A stretch of DNA of 64,000 nucleotides. Source: Streptomyces sp. CMB-StM0423. GTDB taxonomy: Bacteria; Actinomycetota; Actinomycetes; Streptomycetales; Streptomycetaceae. The position numbers were made by a program, and so were the translations under genes. Positions within the stretch are counted from its first letter, which is position 1; the number at the start of each line of letters is the position of its first letter. The stretch lies in contig NZ_CP025407.1 of the NCBI RefSeq assembly GCF_002847285.1, positions 2,544,501 to 2,608,500 on the forward strand. Reading direction: 5' to 3'. Shown piece after piece: positions 27,083 through 35,529 of the stretch. The notes below the pieces were generated by a model, which saw nothing but the letters and a program-made list of their open reading frames with translations, did not search any database and had not been told where the DNA came from.

Positions 27083-30000
27083 TCAGTCGCCGGCTTCGAG
27101 GGTACGGATCTGCTCCCGGGTCAGCAGCGCCCCCGCGCTCTCCGTCTGCTCCGCCCGGCTCCACTGCTCCCAGGCGTCCCGGTACGCCCTGAGCGCCACC
27201 GCGCGCCCCGCCGTCGGCTCCAGCATCTGCCCGCGCCTGTGGTGCGCCCGGGCGGCTTCCGCCGCGTCGCCCGCCTCCTCGGCCAGGAGCGCCGCGCGCC
27301 GGTAGCAGTCCGCCGCCCGCTCCTGCCGCTGCCGGAACTCGGTCCTTATGTCGAGCAGGAGTTGCACGTCACCCAGCTCCAGCCACGCCTGCGCGCGCAC
27401 CCGCGCCGGTGCGTCGTCCTCCCGCGCGGCCCGGTCGAGCACCCACTCCGCCTCGTACAGGTCGGTGCGGGTGCCGGACGCCTCGTAGCGCAGCCGCAGC
27501 GCCCGGCCGAAGAGCAACTGCCGCCGCGGCAGGTCCGGATGGCGCTGCGGCGTCTCCGCCAGCACCTCGCGCAGCACCGGCACCGCCCGGCCGCGCAGCC
27601 CGGCGTCGTCCGGGGCCAGCCGGCCGCGGCGCAGCAGCAGCTCGCCGTGCTCGGTGAGCACCTCGCCGTAGAGCGCCGCCCCGGGCGGCAGCAGCGCCAG
27701 CGCGTCCGTCAGCCAGCCGTCGGCCTCGACCAGCAGCTCGGCGGCGCCGCCGCGGGTGAACTCCGCGATCCGCACCTGGGCCTTGCGGCGCAGGCTCTCG
27801 GCCTGGAGCCGGTAGTCGTCGAGCGCGGCGGCCAGCCGCCCGGCGCGGTCGAGCGCGGCCAGCGCGCGGGCGGCGCCCGCGTCGCCGGCGGCGGTGGTGT
27901 TGGCCTCCGCCAGGTCGAGCAGCGCCTCGCACTCCTGGCGCCGCAGCTCCGGGCCGCCCTCCATGCGCAGCAGGTCGACGCCGGTACGCAGGTCGGCCGC
28001 GGCGCGCAGCCCGTACGCCCGGATCTCGTCCACCGTGTGCTCCGCCTGGGCGCGGCCCAGGGTGACCCGGCCGCGGGCGAGGAACAGCCGTGCGGGCACC
28101 AGCTCTTCGTCCGGCCAGCCGGCCAGCAGCTCGTCTATCGTCTCCTCGGCCTCGTGCAGCGCCGCGCCGTCGCCGGTCAGGGAGTGCAGCCGGCGCAGCA
28201 CCTCGGCGAGCAGGCCGCCGCGCTCGCGCCGGGCGGCGTGCGTGGTGGCCAGGGTGCGGCTGTCGCGCAGTTGGGCGGCGGAGGCGCGGAGCGCGGCGAC
28301 GGCCTGCTCGTGCTCGCCGTCGGCCACGCGCTCGCGGGCCACCTCCCACATCACCTCGGCGTACGTGAGCCGTTCGCGCAGCGGCGGCGCCCCGGCCGGC
28401 GCTCCCGAGCCGTCCGCGGCCAGGGCGCTGCGGGCCCACTGCTCGGCCTCCGCCAGCGCGTCCGGCTCGCGCAGCCGCTGCCAGTGCAGCAGCAGCGCCC
28501 GGGCCAGGAGCCCCTGCTGCGCGGTGTCCCGCTCCTCGACGACGGTGCGGCGCAGGGCCCGTACGGCGTCCAGCAGGTCGCGGACGCTGCGGGTGTCCTC
28601 GTACTGCCGCAGCAGCTCCGCGCCGCCCGCCGCGGCAGGACCGCGGTAGGCGGGCTGGAAGGCGCGCAGCACCTGCTCGGAGACGCGCGCGAACTGGTCG
28701 GGGACCTTGGCGCCGCCGAGGTCGGGCTCGCGGTCCTCGCCGGAGAGGTACGCGACCGCGACGGCGGGGAAGTTGCGCGCGCCCTGCCCGAAGGTCCGCT
28801 CGATGTAGAGCGAGCAGTGCTTGAGCACGAGCGCCGCCTCGCCGTGGCTGAGCCGGCGCAGCAGCAGCTCGCGCACGCCGGGGCGGAAGTCGAACCACGG
28901 GTCGTCGCCCACCGGTTCGCGCGCCGGCTCACGCCCGGCTCCGCGCGCCGGGTCGCGCGCCACGACCAGCTCGCTGAGCAGGATCTCGGCGGTCTCCGCG
29001 GGCCCGGTGTCGGGGAACAGCGCGCGCTGCACCAGCCGGATGACGGGCAGCACGAGCGGCACGGCGGCCAGGTGGATGGCCAGCAGCCGGGCCGCGGGCG
29101 AGGCCGTCGCGTCGAACGCGGCGAGCGTGGCCGCCGGGTCGGGCCGGACGTCCGCGGGGCGGGCCGCCGCGGCCGGGGCGGGGGCGTGGTCACGGCGCAC
29201 CCAGCCGGCGGCGCCGGGCAGCGACAGCCCCTCGCCGGCGGCCAGCAGCCGGGCCCAGGTGCCGACGGCGGCGGGCTCGGGCGCGAGCACGGGCAGCGCG
29301 CGGGCCCCGGGCGGGGGCACGTCGCCGCGGGTGCCGGGGCGGAACTCCAGCGTCGGGTACGGGCCTGGATGCCGGACGAGCAGCCCGGGCAGCGCGGCGA
29401 ACGGCATCTCGCGCCACCGCCGGTGCGGCAGCGGCTGGACGACGGCGACGGGGGCGGTGCCGAGCCAGCCGTGCAGCATCCGCTGCATCCGGCCGTCGTG
29501 CCACATCGGTCCCGCGCAGTCGCTGAGCACGAGCGTCAGCCGGCGCCCGCCGGGGTCGTGCAACTGGCCGGCGTCCTGGAGCATCGACGGCCGGCCCGGC
29601 TCGCCGGTGCAGCCGACGCCGCCGTCCGGCAGCGGGTGCAGGCGGTGCACGGTGACGTCACGGAACGCACCGGAGCGCTCGGCGACCGTACGCAGGTCCT
29701 CCAGCAGCCGGCCCCATACCTCCATGGCGGGCGAGGCGTCCATGAGCAGTTGGAGCGTGGCGCGCCGCCGGGGCGTGCGCAGCACGGGGATGACCAGGTC
29801 GGCCCGCGCGCTCAGCTCCGCGGTCTCCTCCTCGTCCAGCTCCCCCGGCGCCACGGCCGCGACCCGCGGCTGGTAGCGCCGCAGCGGGCGCAGCGCGTGC
29901 TGCAGGGGCACCAGGGCGGGCAGCGCCGCGGGCTCCGGCACGCCGACACGGCCGACCTGCCGGTACGCGGGGGAGTCCACGGCGTCCGGCACCGGCGTAC

Positions 30001-30364
30001 GCGGCAAGAGTCCCGGGCCCGCCGCGAGCCCCACGCGCCGCTCGGGCGCCGCGTGCGCCCCCGCGCCGGTCTCGTCGGCGCCGTCGTCCCTGCCCTCGAC
30101 GGGCGCGGAATCGGGGCCTTCGGAAGCGTCGGCGGCTTCGGGAAAAGTGGCTGGTTTCATGCGGTTCGCCGGCCCCGGCGCATCGGCGCGCGATGCGGCG
30201 CCGTCCGCCGCCTCCGCGCTGCGCGCCAGCTCCTCCGCGAACCACAGGACGTCGGCGAGGCCGCGGGCGTCCGGCGGCAGCCCGGCCGCCAGGAGCCGGC
30301 CCACCAGCTCCTCGGCCTTCTCCTGCCCGCCCGCAGCAGCCCCGCGCCCGGCCATCGTGCTCAC
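27083..30364 (-). CDS. SAV_2336-type protein with vWA-like domain and TPR-like C-terminus
   Basis: About 1093 residues. A short N-terminal helical domain (EKAEELVGRLLAAGLPPDARGLADVLWFAEEL) is followed by a disordered linker, then a vWA-like segment with a degenerate metal site (LLMDASPAM at Asp209; LTLVLSDCAGPMW), then a SAV_2336-related region (CSLYIERTFGQGARNFPAVAVAYL) and a long alpha-helical TPR-like tail. It is the vWA partner of the MoxR ATPase encoded immediately upstream, and GTG 30364 overlaps that stop as GTGA; an ATG at 30355 is the alternative. In such systems the vWA protein relays ATPase activity to effectors. Confidence 0.8.
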   Translation of the reverse strand: MSTMAGRGAAAGGQEKAEELVGRLLAAGLPPDARGLADVLWFAEELARSAEAADGAASRADAPGPANRMKPATFPEAADASEGPDSAPVEGRDDGADETGAGAHAAPERRVGLAAGPGLLPRTPVPDAVDSPAYRQVGRVGVPEPAALPALVPLQHALRPLRRYQPRVAAVAPGELDEEETAELSARADLVIPVLRTPRRRATLQLLMDASPAMEVWGRLLEDLRTVAERSGAFRDVTVHRLHPLPDGGVGCTGEPGRPSMLQDAGQLHDPGGRRLTLVLSDCAGPMWHDGRMQRMLHGWLGTAPVAVVQPLPHRRWREMPFAALPGLLVRHPGPYPTLEFRPGTRGDVPPPGARALPVLAPEPAAVGTWARLLAAGEGLSLPGAAGWVRRDHAPAPAAAARPADVRPDPAATLAAFDATASPAARLLAIHLAAVPLVLPVIRLVQRALFPDTGPAETAEILLSELVVARDPARGAGREPAREPVGDDPWFDFRPGVRELLLRRLSHGEAALVLKHCSLYIERTFGQGARNFPAVAVAYLSGEDREPDLGGAKVPDQFARVSEQVLRAFQPAYRGPAAAGGAELLRQYEDTRSVRDLLDAVRALRRTVVEERDTAQQGLLARALLLHWQRLREPDALAEAEQWARSALAADGSGAPAGAPPLRERLTYAEVMWEVARERVADGEHEQAVAALRASAAQLRDSRTLATTHAARRERGGLLAEVLRRLHSLTGDGAALHEAEETIDELLAGWPDEELVPARLFLARGRVTLGRAQAEHTVDEIRAYGLRAAADLRTGVDLLRMEGGPELRRQECEALLDLAEANTTAAGDAGAARALAALDRAGRLAAALDDYRLQAESLRRKAQVRIAEFTRGGAAELLVEADGWLTDALALLPPGAALYGEVLTEHGELLLRRGRLAPDDAGLRGRAVPVLREVLAETPQRHPDLPRRQLLFGRALRLRYEASGTRTDLYEAEWVLDRAAREDDAPARVRAQAWLELGDVQLLLDIRTEFRQRQERAADCYRRAALLAEEAGDAAEAARAHHRRGQMLEPTAGRAVALRAYRDAWEQWSRAEQTESAGALLTREQIRTLEAGD

Positions 30365-31401
30365 CGCGGCCTGTTGATGGGCCGCATCAGCTCCTCGGTC
30401 ACGCGCCGGGCGGAGCCGTCCGCCTGGTCCCAATCGGCCTGCCGGGTCAGCTCGATGGCGTTGAGCAGTTGATCCACGGCCCGTACGTCGCCGGGGCCCG
30501 CGGCCAGGAAGCGGTCGATCAGCTCCGTGAACCGCTCGTCGTCACCCTCGGGGAAGTGCGCCCGGACCATCCCCGTCAGCCGCGCCCGGTCCGGCACCGG
30601 CAGTTGCAGTTCGATGCAGCGGCGGCGCAGCGGCGCCGGGAACTCGCGCTCGCCGTTGCTGGTGAGCACGATGAACGGGAAGGCGCCGCAGCGCACCCGG
30701 CCGCCGCGCACGGGCACTTTCGTACCGTCGTCGCTGAGCACCTCGACCACCGGCGCGCGGTCGGCGATCCGCTCCAGCTCGGGGATCGTGAACTCGCCCT
30801 CCTCCAGCACGTGGAGGAGGTCGTTCGGCAGGTCGATGTCGCTCTTGTCCAGCTCGTCGACGAGCAGCACGCGCGGGCGCGCGGAGGGCAGCAGCGCGGT
30901 GCCCAGCGGCCCGAGGCGGATGTAGCGCCCGATGCCGCCGCCGGGCTCCTCGGCGGCGCCGGCGGATTCGGCGGATTCGGCTTGGCGTGCGGCGCGGTTG
31001 AGCTGGGCGTCCTGGAGGCGGCCGATGGCGTCGTAGGCGTACAGGCCGTCGCGCAGGGTGCTGCGGCTGACGATGGGCCAGGTCAGGACCCGGCCGAGGC
31101 CCAGCTCGTACGCCACGGAATGCGCGAGCGTGCTCTTGCCGCTGCCCGCCTGCCCGGTGACGAGCAGCGGGCGGCGCAGATACAGCGCGGCGTTGACCAT
31201 CTCGCACTCGCGGGTGCTGGGCCGGTGGTGGCTGGCCTCGCGGCGCCGCTGGCCGAGCCTGCGCTCGGAGGAGGGCTCCAGCGCGGCCGGCGGAGGCACC
31301 GGTGGACCGCCGTCGAATTCTCGCCAGGGAGGCGGCGCCGGCAGTCTCTCCATGCCGTCGTGGGGGGCGCCGGTGCCTCGGTAGATGAGCCACTCGCTCA
31401 C
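30361..31401 (-). CDS. MoxR-like AAA+ ATPase
   Basis: The 346-residue ATPase has Walker A GQAGSGKST (Lys89), Walker B VLLVDELDKSD, a sensor-1 LTSNGER and an arginine-finger region PLRRRCIEL, all typical of MoxR AAA+ proteins. MoxR ATPases act with vWA proteins to remodel or activate partners. The GTG at 31401 follows AAAGGGG. Its stop overlaps the vWA-like gene, so both are made together. The 436-base gap upstream suggests that these two genes have their own promoter within the cluster. Confidence 0.9.
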   Translation of the reverse strand: MSEWLIYRGTGAPHDGMERLPAPPPWREFDGGPPVPPPAALEPSSERRLGQRRREASHHRPSTRECEMVNAALYLRRPLLVTGQAGSGKSTLAHSVAYELGLGRVLTWPIVSRSTLRDGLYAYDAIGRLQDAQLNRAARQAESAESAGAAEEPGGGIGRYIRLGPLGTALLPSARPRVLLVDELDKSDIDLPNDLLHVLEEGEFTIPELERIADRAPVVEVLSDDGTKVPVRGGRVRCGAFPFIVLTSNGEREFPAPLRRRCIELQLPVPDRARLTGMVRAHFPEGDDERFTELIDRFLAAGPGDVRAVDQLLNAIELTRQADWDQADGSARRVTEELMRPINRPR

Positions 31402-31837
31402 GTCGTAACCCCTTTGTCGCCGACCGGGCAGCGGGCTTGCCCCACTGTCTGCCCGGGGACGGACGAGGGCAACCCTCACGGGGGTAAGAGGCTAGCCGGG
31501 CGCGCTGACGCCGGGTGCCGAATCGGCCAATCCGCGTGGTGGCGGGCCGGTTTTGTCCAACTGCGCAGTGGGGGCACGAGGTTCGCGTAGGGCGCACCCG
31601 GACGCCCGCGCACCGTTCACCCGTTCACCGCCCCGCTCACCCATTCACCACCACCCGTACGCCGTTCACGCCCCCTGGGGCAGGGCGCACCGGGGTGATG
31701 ATCCGGGCCCGCGTACGTCGCCACACGCGCCACACCGGTCACGACAGCACCCAACGGGCCCCGATCACGTCATCCGTGTACCGCGCCAACTCGCCCGTAT
31801 CGCTCGCCAAGCCCCTCGACTCCCCCTCCGCCGCCGC
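31402..31837 (-). other. internal promoter region of the conflict-system cluster
   Basis: A 436-base gap between the protease stop and the ATPase start, with no gene of convincing composition. Near the ATPase it has an inverted repeat CGGGCAG (31421-31427) / CTGCCCG (31446-31452). Farther upstream TTCACC-like units recur (for example TTCACCCGTTCACC near 31616). A separate promoter here would let the ATPase-vWA-Fxs half be controlled independently of the protease half. Confidence 0.4.
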
Positions 31838-34009
31838 TCAACCACCCGCGCCGATCGTGTCGTCCGCGTCGTCGTAGAAGAGGATCACGTCCGCCGCGCA
31901 CCCGCGGCCGGCCTCCAGTGCCTCCCGGCGCACCTCGTGCAGCCGCCCCGGCAGATCGCGCATGACCGTTCCTGCACCGTCCGCCAGCAGCGCCGCCAGC
32001 TCCGCGTGGTACGCCGCGCACTCCTCGCCGCACTCCTCGCCCCGATGGCCCCCCGCGCGCCACAGCGCGACCGCCGTGCCCTCGTCGAGCAACTGCCCCA
32101 CGACCGCCGCCCGCCCGCTGCCGTCGCCCAGCGCGTGGCAGAACACCGGCACCCCGCCGTCGCCCGCCCCGCGCCCCCAGCCCGGCGGCGCGGCCCGTAC
32201 CAGCCGCTGCCGCGGCGCGCGGCTCATCCGCCGCCACCGGTCGCGCCACAGCGGCTCCGGCTCGGGACCGGCACGCGCCGCGTCCCGGTGCACCACCGGC
32301 CGCACCGTGCCCGCCGGCGGCCGGCCCGCGGTCGCCCGGCCGGACGCCGGCAGCTCCCAGCGGTACGTGGGGTGCGCCTGCCGCTCCTCCGGCAGCGCCA
32401 CCTCCAGCCGCACCCGCGTCTGCGCCTCCGCGTCGGCCCCGAGCAACTGCGGCGCCAGCGCCTGGAGCACGTGCTCCTCCGCCTCCTCGAACGAACCCCC
32501 GGCGTACGACTGGTCGAGCGCGACGTGCTCCCACTCCCCCTTGCCGTAGCCGCGCCGCACGGTCCAGTTGTACCGGGGCACGGACCCCGCGGCGGGGTCG
32601 AGGAACGGCAGCTTGTCGAACGTGACGAGGACGCTCACCGGCGCCCGCCGCACCGCGCGGATCTCCTGCCGCTGCCGCGGCGGCAGCTCGCCCGCCCGCT
32701 CCGCGACCCACGATTCGAGGGACTCGACGGCGGTACGCGCCCCCGCTTCGAGGTCCGCGGCGGCCTCGCGGGTCACCAGCTTCAGATACAGCAGCATGTC
32801 GCGCAGCGCGCGCTCCGGCGCGGCATGCCGGTGCAGCAGCCCGTGGCCGTCGCGCCAGTCGCGCAGCCGCCGGGCGCCCAGCGGGCGGCCCTGGATGTCG
32901 AGCACCTGGTGCACCAGCCGCTCGACGACCTCCGGGTCGCGCGGCGCGGGCAGGTCGGCGAGCCGCCACAGCGCGCTCAGCCGGTCGAGCGCGCCCCAGG
33001 CGCCGAACCGCGCCGGGCCCAGCGCGCGCTGCAGGTCGGTCCAGGAGGTGCGTTCGTCGTCGATGCCGTGGTGGCGGTACCAGTGCCAGGCGTCGTGCAG
33101 CCGCATCAGCTCGCGGTACGGCTCGGGGCCCAGGCCGGTCGCGCCGGGCAGCAGGTGCTCGGGCGAGAGCGCGTGGAGTTCGTCGAGGGACACGGCGGTG
33201 CCGCCGCCGGTGCCGCTGCGGTAGCGGGCCTTGACGACGCCGACGACCTCGCCGCGGCCCAGGTGCAGTACGGGCCCGCCGGAGGCGCCGCGGCGGATCG
33301 GGGTGGGGGTGCCGAGCAGGATCTGCTGCCCGTTGCGCCCGGCGAACTCGGCGCTGAGCAGCGCCGCGTCGACGTCGTCACCGCTCCCGGCGCCAGCGCG
33401 CCCGGGGGCGCTGAGGAGGACGGCCTGGTCGAGGAAGTCGTCGTAGCGGTCGCCGAGCCAGACGGGTTCGCTGCCCGCCGGGGGCCGGGCGACGGGCTGG
33501 ACACCCGCCTGAACGCCTGGCTGGGCGCCCGTCTGGGCACCGGACAGGGCCGGGTACGGCAGCCCGTACCGCGCTTCGCCGCCCGGGACACCCACGCCCG
33601 CGCCTTCGGCCCCGACCGGCAACAGCCGTACCAGGGCCAGATCCGGCCCCACCTGCATCACCGCTTCGGCGAACGTCTCGTCCCGTGCTTCCGGATCGCT
33701 GCCCATCCGCGCGGCGGTGCTGTCCGGCGACGGCATGCTGTACTCCACCCGCCCCGGCACCGTACGCCCGCCCACGACCACGCCGATCAGCTCGCCCGGC
33801 GCCGTACCGCGCCGCCAGCCGTCGGGGTGGACGAAGACGTGCGCGCAGGTCAGCACCCACTCCGGCGCGACGAGGAACCCGCTGCCCCACAGCGACCCGT
33901 CCTCGGAACCGGGCGCCGCCCGGATGTCGACGGTCGCCGCGGCGGCCAGTTTGCAGAGCTGGTAACGCGCGTAGTCCGCCGCCTCGCTGCTCTCGATCGG
34001 AACCCTCAT
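31838..34009 (-). CDS. trypsin-like serine protease with VMAP-type C-terminal region
   Basis: The 723-residue protein has an N-terminal chymotrypsin-fold protease domain with a complete triad: His57 in LTCAHVF, Asp123 in GPDLALVRL and Ser243 in GASGGPVLH. There is no signal peptide, so it is cytoplasmic. A helical middle region and a C-terminal VMAP-like domain (about 430-723; VSVLVTFDKLPFL, GCAADVILFYDDADD) follow. Such proteins are the third partner of vWA-MoxR systems and are thought to cleave targets on activation. ATG 34009 overlaps the Trypco1 stop as ATGA. Confidence 0.88.
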   Translation of the reverse strand: MRVPIESSEAADYARYQLCKLAAAATVDIRAAPGSEDGSLWGSGFLVAPEWVLTCAHVFVHPDGWRRGTAPGELIGVVVGGRTVPGRVEYSMPSPDSTAARMGSDPEARDETFAEAVMQVGPDLALVRLLPVGAEGAGVGVPGGEARYGLPYPALSGAQTGAQPGVQAGVQPVARPPAGSEPVWLGDRYDDFLDQAVLLSAPGRAGAGSGDDVDAALLSAEFAGRNGQQILLGTPTPIRRGASGGPVLHLGRGEVVGVVKARYRSGTGGGTAVSLDELHALSPEHLLPGATGLGPEPYRELMRLHDAWHWYRHHGIDDERTSWTDLQRALGPARFGAWGALDRLSALWRLADLPAPRDPEVVERLVHQVLDIQGRPLGARRLRDWRDGHGLLHRHAAPERALRDMLLYLKLVTREAAADLEAGARTAVESLESWVAERAGELPPRQRQEIRAVRRAPVSVLVTFDKLPFLDPAAGSVPRYNWTVRRGYGKGEWEHVALDQSYAGGSFEEAEEHVLQALAPQLLGADAEAQTRVRLEVALPEERQAHPTYRWELPASGRATAGRPPAGTVRPVVHRDAARAGPEPEPLWRDRWRRMSRAPRQRLVRAAPPGWGRGAGDGGVPVFCHALGDGSGRAAVVGQLLDEGTAVALWRAGGHRGEECGEECAAYHAELAALLADGAGTVMRDLPGRLHEVRREALEAGRGCAADVILFYDDADDTIGAGG

Positions 34010-34560
34010 ACCGGTGCAGACGCCGTGGAAGACGTGCCGGATGCACCAGATGCAGCCGTATCGGACGCGGCGGTCGATGCGGTAGGGGACTCGGCTCCTG
34101 AGGGCCCGGCCGGGCGCGAACCGGGCTGCCAGGTCAGGGTGACCGACAGTTGGGCCGTGGTGTTCGCGTCGGCGAGCAGCGCGATCGCCTTCCCCGTCCC
34201 CGCGGAGATCTCCACGCCGAACGTCACGCTCACCTCGTCCGGCGCGGCGGCCGCGGCGGCGGCCCGTACGGAGGCGGCCACTCCGCCGACGAGGGGCGTG
34301 AGCCCGGCGACCCGGGAGGTCAACCGGCTCCAGTCGGCGACGGGTTCGAGGTCGGCATCGTCGTCGGCGTCCGCGAAGTCCGCGTCGAGGCCCTCTTCGA
34401 CGCCGGGGTCGACGTCCAGCCCGGCGCCCCGGCGGGCGCCCCCGGGCGCCGGCACTCCCGCCCGCGCCCCCGCCGCGACGCGCTCGTCGAGCGGCGTCGC
34501 CCGGACCCACACCTCGGTGCCGTCCGGCAGAGTCACGCGCTGCGGCAGGTTGCTGCTCAT
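34006..34560 (-). CDS. CU044_2847/Trypco1 family protein
   Basis: The 184-residue protein starts QRVTLPDGTEVWVRA and has a beta-strand/helix core ending VSVTFGVEISAGTGKAIALLADANTTAQLSVTLTW in spirit; Asp/Glu-rich and Ala/Ser/Thr-rich stretches flank it. This is the trypsin-co-occurring domain found beside trypsin-like proteases in actinobacterial conflict systems, likely a partner or regulator of the protease. It is the first gene of the minus-strand cluster, with ATG 34560 after GGGGGAACCGG and a 4-base overlap with the protease gene. Confidence 0.82.
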   Translation of the reverse strand: MSSNLPQRVTLPDGTEVWVRATPLDERVAAGARAGVPAPGGARRGAGLDVDPGVEEGLDADFADADDDADLEPVADWSRLTSRVAGLTPLVGGVAASVRAAAAAAAPDEVSVTFGVEISAGTGKAIALLADANTTAQLSVTLTWQPGSRPAGPSGAESPTASTAASDTAASGASGTSSTASAPV

Positions 34561-34710
34561 CCGGTTCCCCCGACTACGCTCGGTGCCCAATGCACCGACA
34601 TTAGTCCGCGGACCGCCGCCCCGCGACGGTACCCGCGGCCGCACGCCGGTCAGCCGCCCCCGGTGAGCGATACTGAACCGGTCACTTCCCCCCGTTCCGG
34701 AGCACCCACC

Positions 34711-34890
34711 ATGTACTTCACCGACCGCGGTATCGAGGAGCTGGAGAAGCGGCGCGGCGAGGAGGAAGTCACCTTCGAGTGGCTCGCCGAGCAGTTGCGC
34801 ACGTTCGTGGACCTGAACCCGGAATTCGAGGTCCCGGTCGAGCGCCTGGCCACCTGGCTGGCCCGCCTCGACGACGAGGACGAGGAGTAG
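34711..34890 (+). CDS. small acidic protein, DUF6104 type
   Basis: A 59-residue protein beginning MYFTDRGIEELEKRRGEEE and ending in an acidic LDDEDEE tail, with a VTFEWLAEQLRTFVDLNPEF helix pair between. Short proteins of this kind are conserved in streptomycetes and have no known function. It is divergent from the Trypco1 gene by 150 bases and is not obviously part of that cluster. ATG 34711 follows CGGAGCACCCACC. Confidence 0.75.
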   Translation: MYFTDRGIEELEKRRGEEEVTFEWLAEQLRTFVDLNPEFEVPVERLATWLARLDDEDEE

Positions 34891-34912
34891 GCGCAGGAGC
34901 GGGCCGCACCGG

Positions 34913-35217
34913 TCACAGCCTGCCGAGCGCGATCCCGTGCCACGTCCATCCCGCTTCGAGGACAGTGGTCAGCAGCGGCTGCTTCAGTTCCGACGGATCG
35001 AAGCGGAACGTCTCGGTCGCGCCGAGCCTGCCGTCCTCACCCCGCCCGATCGTCCACTGCCGCGAAACCATGCGCATCTGCCCGCGGGAGTTACGTGCCC
35101 GGCAGCGCCACTCTCGCCGCGCCGCCCGACCAGGGCATTCCAGACTTCCGCGGCGGAGCGCGGGGGGACTCCCCCGGCGGGGTACCGAATGCGGTGCCGC
35201 CTGTCGAAAATGCCCAT
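34913..35217 (-). pseudogene. small gene interrupted by a frameshift
   Basis: Two minus-strand frames make one plausible protein of about 100 residues. From ATG 35217 one frame gives MGIFDRRHRIRYPAGG...AEVWNALVGR and then runs into nonsense. The second frame, displaced by one base, supplies REWRCRARNSRGQMRMVSRQW and continues to VLEAGWTWHGIALGRL with a stop at 34913. The join falls within a GC-rich GGGCGGCGCGGCGAGAG tract near 35107-35125. It is a one-base deletion, or a sequencing error in that tract. The rest of 35218-35440 shows no gene. Confidence 0.5.
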
Positions 35218-35431
35218 CAACCCACCCCGTGCACGACGGCCGTCGACGTACGTCTCCCACGCCGGGCCCTGCCCGTGAGCGGCGGCGGGGGGACCTACTG
35301 GACCATACTGAGCCCGTCAGGTGCCGTCTACCGGCGATTCAGGCGTACGCCCCGCCTTGCTCGCCCGCCTCGACGAGAGGACGACGCGAGTGGACGGCGC
35401 CCCCACACCGGACTCGCCCCGGGGCTCACGC

Positions 35432-35459
35432 TTGACTTCCGTGCACCGCGATATATCGT
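35432..35459 (+). promoter_or_regulatory. promoter of the DUF4097-PadR operon
   Basis: TTGACT (35432-35437) and TATCGT (35454-35459), 16 bases apart, form the best sigma-70-type match upstream. The -10 overlaps the CGATATATCG palindrome. Confidence 0.5.
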
Positions 35460-35480
35460 GTCTTGGCGGAGACGCGATAT
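35449..35480. promoter_or_regulatory. candidate PadR operator
   Basis: CGATATATCG at 35449-35458 is a perfect palindrome. ATATCGTGTC (35453-35462) and GACGCGATAT (35471-35480) form a second inverted repeat with one mismatch. Such AT-rich ATAT/CGAT motifs are exceptional in this GC-rich DNA and lie 50-80 bases before the operon start, overlapping the -10. Confidence 0.7.
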
Positions 35481-35529
35481 GTTGCGTTGGGTGTGAGCGC
35501 TCGCCAGAGCCCGAGTCAGGAGGCCGTGG

